This document shows, one piece after another, positions 25,153 to 32,968 of a stretch of 64,000 nucleotides of DNA. This stretch comes from an uncultured Gemmiger sp. (GTDB taxonomy: Bacteria > Bacillota > Clostridia > Oscillospirales > Ruminococcaceae). The stretch's first letter is position 1, and each line of letters opens with the position of its first letter. Under the pieces are notes generated by a model, which worked only from the letters and a program-made list of their open reading frames with translations, was not told the DNA's origin and did not search any database. Where the stretch lies: assembly GCA_944388135.1 (NCBI GenBank), contig CALXHP010000003.1:1-64000 (forward strand), written 5' to 3'. A program made the position numbers and the translations under genes.

Positions 25153-26313
25153 TTACCAGTACAGCTGCCAGTCCTTGGTCAGACGGGTCAGCGCTTCCAT
25201 ATAGAAATAGTCGCCCCAACTGGTGCACTCATCCACGCCCTCCGGCGTGCAGGTGTTGTACGGGCTCTTTTTGCTGTAGGTACCGTGGGCCAGCTGACCG
25301 GCGCCGGGGCGCTGGTCGCGCACAGCATACCGTTCGTCCAGGCTGCCCAGCATCTGGCGGGCCAGGGTGAGGTACCCTTCGGCCTCTTCCTTGCCGACGT
25401 ACTTGGCAGCCTCCAGCAGACCGCAGGCCACAATGGCGGCCGAGGAAGAATCCCGGGGTTCCTCATTGCCGGAGGTAAAGATCATATCCCAGTAGGGGAC
25501 CAGGTCCTCCGGCAGACGGGTCAGATAGAAGTCCAGCGCCTTGCGGAAGGTGTCCAGATATTCCGGGTTTTTGGTATAGCGATAGCTCAGCACGCTGCCG
25601 TAGACGCCCCAGGCCTGGCCTCGGGCCCAGAAGCTGTCGTCCCGGTAGCCCTGGCAGGTGGCGCCGTGGCTGGGGGTGCCGTCAGGATTCATGAAGAAGG
25701 TGTGGTAAGTGGAGCCGTCCGGACGGAAGGAGTTGGCCAGGCAGGTGGTAATGTGCTGGTGCGCAATATCGGCATATTTTCCGTCGCCGGTGACCTCGCT
25801 GGCCCAGTAGAGCAGCGGCAGGTTCAGCAGGCAGTCGATAATGTAGCGGTAGTTTTCCGGCGCACCCATCTCGCCCCAGGCCTGGATGAACCGCCCCTTG
25901 GGCTGGAAGCGGGAGATCAGCTGGTCGGCGGCTTTGATGGCGGCCTGTTTGCCCAGCTCGCTGCCGGTCAGTTTATAGGCTGCCACACAGGACGGGCTGT
26001 ACAGGAAGCCCATGTCGTGGTGGTCCACCTCGATCTTATGGTCAATACGGTAAGCAAAGCTTTCCACCAGGGTCTCGGCGGTCTTGCGGAAGGCCTCGTC
26101 CCCGGTGCGCTCGTAGGAGAGCCACACCTCGCCGGGCCAGAACCCGCAGGTCCACTGGTTGTTTTCGCAGGCGGGATAGATCCCCTCCACGCTGGAGTGG
26201 TTCTGGCACTTTTCGGTGTAGAGGGGCAGGTTGATCCGCACCTGGGCTACGGCGCGGTCCAGCGCGGCGGCAGCCTGGGCATCGGTCATAACGGGAAGAT
26301 CATAGGTTTTCAT
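25153..26313 (-). CDS. Unsaturated glucuronyl hydrolase, GH88
   Basis: Protein of 386 aa with the GH88 alpha/alpha-barrel pattern: CGFWPGEVWLSYERTGD, DHHDMGFLYSPS (catalytic Asp region), IIDCLLNLPLLYWAS (second key Asp) and WARGQAWGVYG, ending WGDYFYMEALTRL. Such enzymes hydrate and release 4,5-unsaturated glucuronic acid from oligosaccharides made by polysaccharide lyases, for example from hyaluronan, chondroitin or heparin. No signal peptide. The start at 26313 follows AGGTGATATCC; a much longer open frame upstream overlaps the permease gene. Its neighbours (beta-glucuronidase, importer, divergent heparinase-like protein) point to import of lyase-generated uronides. Confidence 0.93.
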   Translation of the reverse strand: MKTYDLPVMTDAQAAAALDRAVAQVRINLPLYTEKCQNHSSVEGIYPACENNQWTCGFWPGEVWLSYERTGDEAFRKTAETLVESFAYRIDHKIEVDHHDMGFLYSPSCVAAYKLTGSELGKQAAIKAADQLISRFQPKGRFIQAWGEMGAPENYRYIIDCLLNLPLLYWASEVTGDGKYADIAHQHITTCLANSFRPDGSTYHTFFMNPDGTPSHGATCQGYRDDSFWARGQAWGVYGSVLSYRYTKNPEYLDTFRKALDFYLTRLPEDLVPYWDMIFTSGNEEPRDSSSAAIVACGLLEAAKYVGKEEAEGYLTLARQMLGSLDERYAVRDQRPGAGQLAHGTYSKKSPYNTCTPEGVDECTSWGDYFYMEALTRLTKDWQLYW

Positions 26314-26327
26314 GGATATCACCTCAT

Positions 26328-26362
26328 ATAAAAAGGGGCACGGGCCATGTGCACCGTGCCCC
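26328..26362 (-). terminator. Intra-operon terminator or processing hairpin
   Basis: On the minus strand GGGGCACGG pairs with CCGTGCCCC over a 10-nt loop, followed by TTTTTATA. It lies between the second permease and GH88, so it may lower expression of the enzyme genes relative to the importer. Confidence 0.65.
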
Positions 26363-26375
26363 TTCGGGGTAAAGT

Positions 26376-27236
26376 TTAGCCTTTCAGGCCCGCGGACGCA
26401 ACGCCCTGGACGAAATATTTCTGCAGGGCAAGGAATACGATCAGCACGGGGATCAAAGCGATGACGGAGGCCGCCATGATCAGGCCGTACTCGGCAGAGT
26501 ACTGGCTGATGAACATACGCAGGCCGATCTGGATGGTCTTGAGCTCGGTCTTGGTGAGGTAGATCAGGGGACCGAGGAAGTCGTTCCAGGTGGAAACGAA
26601 GGTGAAGATGGTCAGGGTGGACAGTGCCGGCTTGGACAGCGGCAGCATGATGCGCCACCAGATACCATATTCGGACAGGCCGTCGATACGGGCAGCCTCA
26701 CACAGTTCGGTGGGAACACCCTCATAGAACTGCTTCATCAGGAAAACACCGAAGGCGCTGAAGGCCTGCAGGCAGATGATGGCCAGGTGGGTGTTGTTGA
26801 GGCCCCAGGAGCGCATCATCATGAACTGAGGCACCATGTAGGCCTGCCAGGGCACCGCGATGGTGGCGATGTAGCCCAGGAAGAGAGCCTTCTTGCCCCG
26901 GAAGTTCAGCTTGGCGAAAGCGTACGCCGCGAAGCTGGAGGTGAAGAGCTGGAGCAGGGTGACGATGATGGTCAGCTTGGCGGTGTTCAGAATAAAGGTG
27001 AGCAGCGGGATCTTGGTCCAGATGTCCACGTAGTTGCGGGGACGGGGGTTGGAGGGGATCCACTCAATAGGGAAGGAGAAAACGTCCTTGTTCATCTTGA
27101 AGGACGCGGAGAGCATCCACAGGAAAGGAACAAGCATGAGCGCGGCGACCACCACCAGCAAAACGTAGATGATGACCCGCATGACGCGGTGCTGCGCCTT
27201 GGCGGAATGGGATTTGACTGCCATAGTCTGTGCCAT
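26376..27236 (-). CDS. ABC sugar transporter permease (MalG/UgpE type)
   Basis: Membrane permease of 286 aa with about six transmembrane helices, the typical PFLWMLSASFKMNKDVF segment near residue 50, EAA loop VPTELCEAARIDGLSEYG and C-terminus LQKYFVQGVASAGLKG. The start at 27236 follows AAAGGAGGAACC. An in-frame ATG 27 nt upstream overlaps the end of the previous gene and lacks a ribosome site. It forms the channel with the preceding permease, for an imported uronide oligosaccharide according to context. Confidence 0.93.
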   Translation of the reverse strand: MAQTMAVKSHSAKAQHRVMRVIIYVLLVVVAALMLVPFLWMLSASFKMNKDVFSFPIEWIPSNPRPRNYVDIWTKIPLLTFILNTAKLTIIVTLLQLFTSSFAAYAFAKLNFRGKKALFLGYIATIAVPWQAYMVPQFMMMRSWGLNNTHLAIICLQAFSAFGVFLMKQFYEGVPTELCEAARIDGLSEYGIWWRIMLPLSKPALSTLTIFTFVSTWNDFLGPLIYLTKTELKTIQIGLRMFISQYSAEYGLIMAASVIALIPVLIVFLALQKYFVQGVASAGLKG

Positions 27237-27255
27237 GATGAGGTTCCTCCTTTCC

Positions 27256-28173
27256 TTAGTCATTGGCGGCAGAGCCGCGGAACTGCACGATGGTAACGAT
27301 CAGAACGAGTACGAACAGGACCATCGAGATGGCGCTGGCGTAACCGTAGCGCGGGGTGTTGACGAAGGCCACGTTGTAGATATCGTAGACCAGCGTCATG
27401 GTAGCGTTGCCGGGGCCGCCCTGGGTGATCATGTACATCTGGTCATACACTTTGAAGGAGGAGATGGTCAGCATGATGATGACGAAGAAGGTGGTGGGGC
27501 GCAGCTGGGGCAGCACCACGTGCCAGAAGATCTGCCACTTGTTGGCGCCGTCCAGCTCGGCGGCTTCGTTCAGTTCCAGGTTGGTGCCCTGCAGGCCGGC
27601 CAGATAGATGACCATGTAGTAGCCCATGTTTTTCCAGACGCTGAACAGGATAACGGTGATCATGGCCGTCTCTTTGCCGGCGGCCCAGCGGGGCAGGTTT
27701 TCCACGCCCAGGGAAGCGAGCACCTGGTTGACAGGACCCATGGAGGGGCTGAAGATCATGTTCCACACCGCAGCCACCGCCACCAGGGAGGCAACATACG
27801 GGAAGAAGGATACGGTACGGAAGAAGTTGCGGAACTTGACTTTCTGGTTCAGCAGAACGGCCAGGCCCAGGCTGCAGACCAGAGTCAGCGGCACGGTGCC
27901 CACCGTGTAGACGATGGTGTTGACGAAAGATGCCTTGAAGGTGTCGTCGTCCAGCAGATCGATAAAGTTCTGCAGGCCGATGAACTCAACGGCATGCACA
28001 CCGTCCCAGTCGCAGAAGGCCAGGGCAATGGCAAACACCATGGGGATCAGCGTGAAGATGCAAAAGCCGATGAAGTTGGGTGCGATAAAGCTGTAAGCCA
28101 CAAGGCTTTCCCGCAGGCCCTTACTCATCCCTTTCTTTTGGACCGCCGGGGCGGTCTGGGCAGTTTGCGCCAT
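27256..28173 (-). CDS. ABC sugar transporter permease (MalF/LacF type)
   Basis: Membrane permease of 305 aa with an N-terminal cytosolic tail (QTAPAVQKKGMSKGLRE), about six transmembrane segments starting SLVAYSFIAPNFIGFCIF and the EAA loop TNLELNEAAELDGANKWQ. It partners the next permease, 19 nt downstream. It follows the binding protein by 112 nt, a gap that holds a strong hairpin, so transporter stoichiometry may be set by partial termination. Confidence 0.93.
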   Translation of the reverse strand: MAQTAQTAPAVQKKGMSKGLRESLVAYSFIAPNFIGFCIFTLIPMVFAIALAFCDWDGVHAVEFIGLQNFIDLLDDDTFKASFVNTIVYTVGTVPLTLVCSLGLAVLLNQKVKFRNFFRTVSFFPYVASLVAVAAVWNMIFSPSMGPVNQVLASLGVENLPRWAAGKETAMITVILFSVWKNMGYYMVIYLAGLQGTNLELNEAAELDGANKWQIFWHVVLPQLRPTTFFVIIMLTISSFKVYDQMYMITQGGPGNATMTLVYDIYNVAFVNTPRYGYASAISMVLFVLVLIVTIVQFRGSAAND

Positions 28174-28215
28174 AAATACTCCTCCTCAGAACAGGATTGA
28201 TTCGGGTTCGGCCGT

Positions 28216-28250
28216 AAAAAAATCGGGGCGGGCTCGCTCGCCCGCCCCGA
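28216..28250 (-). terminator. Attenuator hairpin between binding protein and permease genes
   Basis: On the minus strand a perfect 12-bp stem TCGGGGCGGGCG is followed by seven T. This position behind the binding-protein gene is common in ABC operons and yields excess binding protein over permease. Confidence 0.8.
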
Positions 28251-28285
28251 AGGTTGCGGTTGGGTTGTTACGGTCCTTGCGGAAC

Positions 28286-29605
28286 TCAGCCGGCCAGGAT
28301 CTCCTGGACCTGCTCGTTCATGTTGGCAATGCCTTCGTCGACACTCTCGGCACCGGTCATGATGGCGTCATGCTCCTGGTTGAGAACGGTCTCGATCTCG
28401 GAGGCCTTGTCGGTCAGAGGCATCTCGAGGTAGACGGCCACGGTGTTCAGAGCTTCCTTGGAAGCGTCGTCAGCGGGGAAGCCTTCGGTGCCGGAGATGA
28501 TCTCGTTGATCTGCTCGTTGGAGACAGCGGGGAAGGTGCCGGTGGCGGCGATGGCGGCAGCGCCCTCGTCAGAGACACACCAGTTGATGAAGTCGGCGGC
28601 AGCCTCCTGCTTCTCGGAGTAGGGGTTGATGCCCAGGCTGGTCACAGTGCCCAGAGTGGTGCCGGCCTCGACGCCTTCCGGATGGGGATACTTGACCATG
28701 CCGAAGTTGACGGGCTCAACACCGTTGGCCTCGGCCTCGGCGTTGTAGGTCTGCAGGGTGGCAATGAACCAGGAACCCATGTTGCACATGGCAGCCTGGC
28801 CATTCTCGAAGGCAGCGGAGTAGTGCAGGCCGCTGGTCTTCAGCTCGCCGTAGTCAGGCACGACACCGTCGGCCTGCTCAGCCAGGACCATCTCGTAGTA
28901 GGGCTTCAGGAAGTCATAGCTGCCATCGATGATGGTGTTCTGGCCGTCCAGGATGCCGAACAGGGTCACGTCGGAGCGCCAGGTGTGGTAGAAGTTGCCG
29001 TAGGCGCCGGTCTTTTCAGAGACTTCACGGATCAGTGCATCGAACTGCTCCATGGTCATATCGTTGGTGGGGTAGTCGATGCCGGCTTCGTCGAACATGT
29101 CCTTGTTGTAGAACAGGACCCAGAAGTCGGAACGGAAGGGCACGGCGTAGAAGTTGCCGTCCGAAGCGGTCAGCTGCTCGATAACGCCGCCGAAGTCAGC
29201 GGTGTCACGGGTCAGGATGTCGTTCATGGGAACGAGCATTTCCAGGTTGATCAGGTTGGAGTAGCCGGGGATATCCTTGATGGTCAGGATGTCCAGCTCA
29301 CCGTTGCCGCCGGCCAGCTGGGTGGCCAGCTGGGTCATGTAGTCGGTGGAGCCCAGGTCGGTCATCTCAATGGTCACATTGGGGTGGCTGGCCATGTAGC
29401 CGTCGGCCATTGCCTGCCAGTAAGCGGTGGATTCCAGATCCCACACAGCCCAGTTCAGGGTGACCTGATCGCCTTCTGCGGTCTCCGTGGTGGTGCTGGC
29501 CGCATCGGTGCCGGCTTCGCTGGTAGACTCGCTGCTTGCACCGCCGCAAGCTGCCAGAGACATCGCCATTGCGCCGGCCATAGTCAGTGCCAAGAGCTTC
29601 TTCAT
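28286..29605 (-). CDS. ABC transporter sugar-binding lipoprotein
   Basis: Solute-binding lipoprotein of 439 aa (family 1). The signal peptide has lipobox LAAC (Cys 20) followed by a Ser/Thr/Glu-rich linker. The mature part begins VTLNWAVWDLESTAYWQ and includes FYAVPFRSDFWVLFYNKDMF, typical of the family. It is the first gene of the seven-gene minus-strand operon (importer, GH88, glucuronidase, DUF2264, beta-galactosidase) and is divergent from a sensor kinase/regulator pair that probably controls it. Ligand not known; an unsaturated uronide oligosaccharide is inferred. No ATPase gene is present. Confidence 0.93.
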   Translation of the reverse strand: MKKLLALTMAGAMAMSLAACGGASSESTSEAGTDAASTTTETAEGDQVTLNWAVWDLESTAYWQAMADGYMASHPNVTIEMTDLGSTDYMTQLATQLAGGNGELDILTIKDIPGYSNLINLEMLVPMNDILTRDTADFGGVIEQLTASDGNFYAVPFRSDFWVLFYNKDMFDEAGIDYPTNDMTMEQFDALIREVSEKTGAYGNFYHTWRSDVTLFGILDGQNTIIDGSYDFLKPYYEMVLAEQADGVVPDYGELKTSGLHYSAAFENGQAAMCNMGSWFIATLQTYNAEAEANGVEPVNFGMVKYPHPEGVEAGTTLGTVTSLGINPYSEKQEAAADFINWCVSDEGAAAIAATGTFPAVSNEQINEIISGTEGFPADDASKEALNTVAVYLEMPLTDKASEIETVLNQEHDAIMTGAESVDEGIANMNEQVQEILAG

Positions 29606-29665
29606 ATGTATTTCTCCTCCTTATTTTTGGGCCTGCCCGTGGGGCACGGCCCTGTTGGTGTTTTT

Positions 29666-29671
29666 ATTATA
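29666..29671 (-). promoter_or_regulatory. -10 box of the uronide import operon
   Basis: A perfect TATAAT on the minus strand lies about 60 nt upstream of the binding-protein ATG. The -35 region is poor, which suggests activator dependence. Confidence 0.6.
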
Positions 29672-29706
29672 GTGGCGAACGAGTAAAAAACAGATGGAAT
29701 TTTTGC

Positions 29707-29786
29707 GGTAACTTTTGCAAAATTACCAGTCTTTTTCCCTTTTGGGGTGCAAAAACCTGTAATTTTTTTCAAAACCTGTAATTTTT
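29707..29786. promoter_or_regulatory. Repeated operator boxes in the divergent control region
   Basis: A near palindrome with core TTTTGCAAAA and arms GGTAA/TTACC lies at 29707-29727. Two copies of AAAACCTGTAATTTTT lie at 29752-29767 and 29771-29786, repeated every 19 bp (about two helix turns). All three contain a T(G)GTAATTTT-like core. They lie upstream of the import-operon -10 box and are good candidates for the YesN-type regulator encoded next door. Confidence 0.55.
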
Positions 29787-29807
29787 GTATCCTCTTGCAC
29801 AATTCCT

Positions 29808-29836
29808 TTGCGTTAATGGCCTACATTTTGTATAAT
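29808..29836 (+). promoter_or_regulatory. Promoter of the sensor kinase operon
   Basis: TTGCGT (29808-29813) and a perfect TATAAT (29831-29836) are spaced by 17 bp, about 47 nt upstream of the kinase ATG. Confidence 0.75.
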
Positions 29837-29882
29837 AAGGGCGTTTACAAATCATCTGTCATTGTGAGGAGGGGCTTCCCCT

Positions 29883-31682
29883 ATGCCGAGGCTGCGTCAA
29901 TCGATCCAGGCCCGGGTCATTTTTCTTTCGCTGGCTTTTACCGCATTGATCGCCCTGAGCGTTTGCGTGGCCAGTGTGCTGACCCTGTACCGCAGCACCA
30001 CCCGGGCTACCGCCCAGGCAACAGAATATAATCTGCAGATCGTGGCCAACAACCTGTACCAAAGCGTTCAGGAAATCGACAGCCTGGCTGACTGGTGCAC
30101 CGTGGACAGCACGGTGCGCAATTTTGTGTTTACCACCTCCCCCCAAAAGCAGCTGCTGGATGTCTACAATCTGGTGCTGAACAAGTATTCCTCCCAGCAT
30201 ACTGCCCGATATCTGCGCCGGTTCCTGATCCTCAGCGGGGAGAACCGCATCCTGCAGCAGGGCACCGCCCTGGCCCAGAGCCAGGCTCTGGATGCCGAGA
30301 CCCTGTCCCTGCTGCCCGGTCTTTCCCAGGGGACCAAAAGCGACTCCTGGACCATGCTGGCCACCGACCCGCTGATCCTGTACGGGCAAAAGCAGATCAT
30401 CCCGGTGATCCGCACCATGTTCAGCCAGACCACCGGGGCCACCGCCAAGGTGTACCTTGCCGTTTCCAGCGACCTGATCACCGATATGATGCAGGATTAC
30501 GCCCTGATGGACGGCTGCGACCTGTACTGGTTCATGAACGGCACGGCCTGGCAGATCCAGGACGGTCACCTGCTGCCGGTGGATGGTGACGCCGGCGACT
30601 TTACCGAGCAGGAAAGCACCGACAAATTTGAGCTGCTGGACAGCCGCACCCGGGTCTTTACCTACCAGGACCGCATCATGCTGGCCTATCCGGTGGGCAG
30701 CCATGATCTGTACATTGCCCAGACACTGCCCCGCACCGTCATTCTGGGGCAGCTGCCCGCCATGCTGATGCCCCTGCTGGGCGCGCTGGTGGCCATCCTG
30801 CTGTTGGGCGTGGTCCTGGCCCTGCTGCTGCGCCATATGATCACCGCCCCCGTACAGGCACTTCAGGATCAGCTGCACAGCATCGGCCAGGGGGATTTTG
30901 TGGCCAACCCCGCCATTGAATGGAACAACGAAATGGGCGACATCGGCCGGGGCATCAACGGCCTGGCGCGGTCGATCTCCTCCCTGATGGAAAAGCGTCT
31001 GGACGACGAACGCCAGAAAAAAGACCTGGAATACCGGATGCTCCAGAATCAGATCAATCCCCATTTCCTGTACAACACCCTGAACAGCATCAAATGGATG
31101 GCTACCATCCAGCACGCCCCCGGCATTGCCGAGATGACGATGGCTCTCTCCCGCCTGCTGAAAAGCGTTTCCAAAGGCAACGAGCGCCTGGTGCCCCTGC
31201 AGGAGGAATTTGCCCTGCTCAATGACTATTTTACCATCCAGCAGTACCGCTACGGCGGGACCATCACCCTGGACGTGACCTATATTGAGGACGAACGCCT
31301 CTGCCGGGACTGCATGATCCCCCGCTTTACCCTGCAGCCCCTGGTGGAAAACGCCATCTTCCACGGCATCGAACCCAAAGGCTGCGCCGGCAGCATCGAG
31401 CTGACCATCTCCCGGGACAAGACCAACGGGGATGTGCTCATCCTCCTTACGGACGACGGCGTGGGCATGACCGCCGAACAGGCCGCCAAGGCCCTGACGG
31501 AGCCGGGCCCCGAGGAGGCCGCCGCCAAATTCCGCCATGTGGGCATGTGGAATGTCCACCGCCGCCTGCAGTACAGCTTTGGGGATGCGTACGGTCTGTC
31601 CATTGACTCTACCCCGGGGCAGGGCACCACCGTGACGGTGCGCCTGCCCGGCGATCCCAATCAGAAAGGAGTATTGTCATGA
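29883..31682 (+). CDS. Sensor histidine kinase, YesM/LytS-like (HPK7) type
   Basis: Membrane kinase of 599 aa. It has an N-terminal transmembrane helix (about 15-37), a large extracytoplasmic sensor domain, a second helix near 290-320 (AMLMPLLGALVAILLLGVVL), a HAMP region, and a His-kinase domain with phospho-acceptor His 394 in QINPHFLYNTLNSIKW. The ATPase part has PLVENAIFHGIEP (N-box) and DDGVGM. YesM-type kinases with AraC-type partners usually sense extracellular glycans or their transport state. GAGGAGGGG precedes the start. The stop overlaps the response-regulator start by 4 nt. Confidence 0.93.
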   Translation: MPRLRQSIQARVIFLSLAFTALIALSVCVASVLTLYRSTTRATAQATEYNLQIVANNLYQSVQEIDSLADWCTVDSTVRNFVFTTSPQKQLLDVYNLVLNKYSSQHTARYLRRFLILSGENRILQQGTALAQSQALDAETLSLLPGLSQGTKSDSWTMLATDPLILYGQKQIIPVIRTMFSQTTGATAKVYLAVSSDLITDMMQDYALMDGCDLYWFMNGTAWQIQDGHLLPVDGDAGDFTEQESTDKFELLDSRTRVFTYQDRIMLAYPVGSHDLYIAQTLPRTVILGQLPAMLMPLLGALVAILLLGVVLALLLRHMITAPVQALQDQLHSIGQGDFVANPAIEWNNEMGDIGRGINGLARSISSLMEKRLDDERQKKDLEYRMLQNQINPHFLYNTLNSIKWMATIQHAPGIAEMTMALSRLLKSVSKGNERLVPLQEEFALLNDYFTIQQYRYGGTITLDVTYIEDERLCRDCMIPRFTLQPLVENAIFHGIEPKGCAGSIELTISRDKTNGDVLILLTDDGVGMTAEQAAKALTEPGPEEAAAKFRHVGMWNVHRRLQYSFGDAYGLSIDSTPGQGTTVTVRLPGDPNQKGVLS

Positions 31683-32968
31683 TCCGCGTTCTTTTGGTGG
31701 ATGATGAACCGTTGGTGCTCATCGGCATGCAGAGCATGCTGGATTGGGCCTCCCTGGGCTACGAATTGGCCGGTACCGCCCGCAACGGCGGTGAAGCGTT
31801 GGAAAAGATCCGCGATCTGCAGCCCGACATCGTGGTATCGGATATCCGGATGCCGGTGCTGGACGGCCTTCAGCTGGCCGCCAAATCCCGGGAGGAATTC
31901 GGCGCGCTTCCGGTCTTTATCATGCTTACCAGCTACGAGGAATTCAACTATGTGCGCCGCAGTATGGGGCTGGGCGCGGTGGATTATCTGGTCAAGATGG
32001 ACCTGACCGCGGAAAACCTCACCGCCGCCCTTTCCCGAGCCAAAGAGGCCATCCACAAGGAACGGGCTTTGCGTGCCCCCTCCCCTGCCGTGACCGGCAG
32101 CCTGGAATCCTATCGGGAACGCTTTTTTATACAGCTGTACAACGGGGCATTTCCCAATGATACGGTCATCCGGGAGCATTGTCAAGAGTTGGGGCTGACG
32201 CTGGACGCGGCGGCCTACACCGCCGCTATTGCCGACATCCGCAACCGGGAACTGGACCCGGAACAGCAGGTGGCCCTGAGCGCCGGCGTCACCCGCATGG
32301 CGGCAGATATCCTGCCCAAGTACCTGCCCTGCCAGGTCACCGGCATGGATCTGCGCCATTTTGAAGTGCTGCTGTTGCTGGACAGCCGGGACGGGCTGGA
32401 AGAACGGCTTACCCCCATTCTGAAAAAGGTCAACGAAATCCTCTACAAATATTTTTCCACCACGCTGTGGTGGGCCATAGGCGCCCCCACCAGCGTGCTG
32501 CACCATATCCCCCAAAGCCAGAAAAGTGCCTTCTCGGCCCTGCCGCTGCTGAGCGAAAAGGAGCCCATCGTCTTTTACCGGGCCGAGGGCCGCACGCCCC
32601 TGGACCACCGGGCCCGGATCGTGGCGGAAGTCCAGGATTACATCCGCAAAAACCCGGAGAAAAAACTGTCGCTGAACGATGTGGCGGCGGTATTCAACTT
32701 CAGCCCCGGCTACCTGAGTCAGCTTTTCAGCCAGAACGGTGAAGCCAGTTTTGTGGAATTTGTCACCGAGACACGGATCTCCGCCGCCAAGGAACTGATG
32801 GCTTCCACCGACCTGAAAATCTACGAGATCAGCGAGCGGCTGGGTTTTGAAAGCGCTTTCTATTTCAGCAAGGTATTCAAAAAAATTGAGGGTGTCAGCC
32901 CGCGGACCTACCTGCGCAAACTGCGGGGCGACGCCGACACCAAGGAGGATGCCACCGATGTTGACTGA
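31679..32968 (+). CDS. Response regulator, YesN type (receiver plus AraC DNA-binding)
   Basis: Protein of 429 aa with an N-terminal receiver domain (VLLVDDEP at the start, phospho-acceptor Asp 55 in VVSDIRMP, Lys in LVKMD), a linker of about 190 residues and a C-terminal AraC-type double helix-turn-helix (KLSLNDVAAVFNFSPGYLSQ; ending FKKIEGVSPRTYLRKLR). It is translationally coupled to the kinase (ATGA overlap). It likely activates the divergent uronide import operon, and its own operon, through the boxes at 29707-29786. Confidence 0.93.
   Translation: MIRVLLVDDEPLVLIGMQSMLDWASLGYELAGTARNGGEALEKIRDLQPDIVVSDIRMPVLDGLQLAAKSREEFGALPVFIMLTSYEEFNYVRRSMGLGAVDYLVKMDLTAENLTAALSRAKEAIHKERALRAPSPAVTGSLESYRERFFIQLYNGAFPNDTVIREHCQELGLTLDAAAYTAAIADIRNRELDPEQQVALSAGVTRMAADILPKYLPCQVTGMDLRHFEVLLLLDSRDGLEERLTPILKKVNEILYKYFSTTLWWAIGAPTSVLHHIPQSQKSAFSALPLLSEKEPIVFYRAEGRTPLDHRARIVAEVQDYIRKNPEKKLSLNDVAAVFNFSPGYLSQLFSQNGEASFVEFVTETRISAAKELMASTDLKIYEISERLGFESAFYFSKVFKKIEGVSPRTYLRKLRGDADTKEDATDVD

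Noticed and set aside
18776..26331. Very long open frames on the plus strand opposite beta-galactosidase, DUF2264, glucuronidase and GH88
   Set aside because: They are antisense shadows in GC-rich DNA with no ribosome sites and no recognisable domains, while the minus-strand frames carry catalytic motifs.
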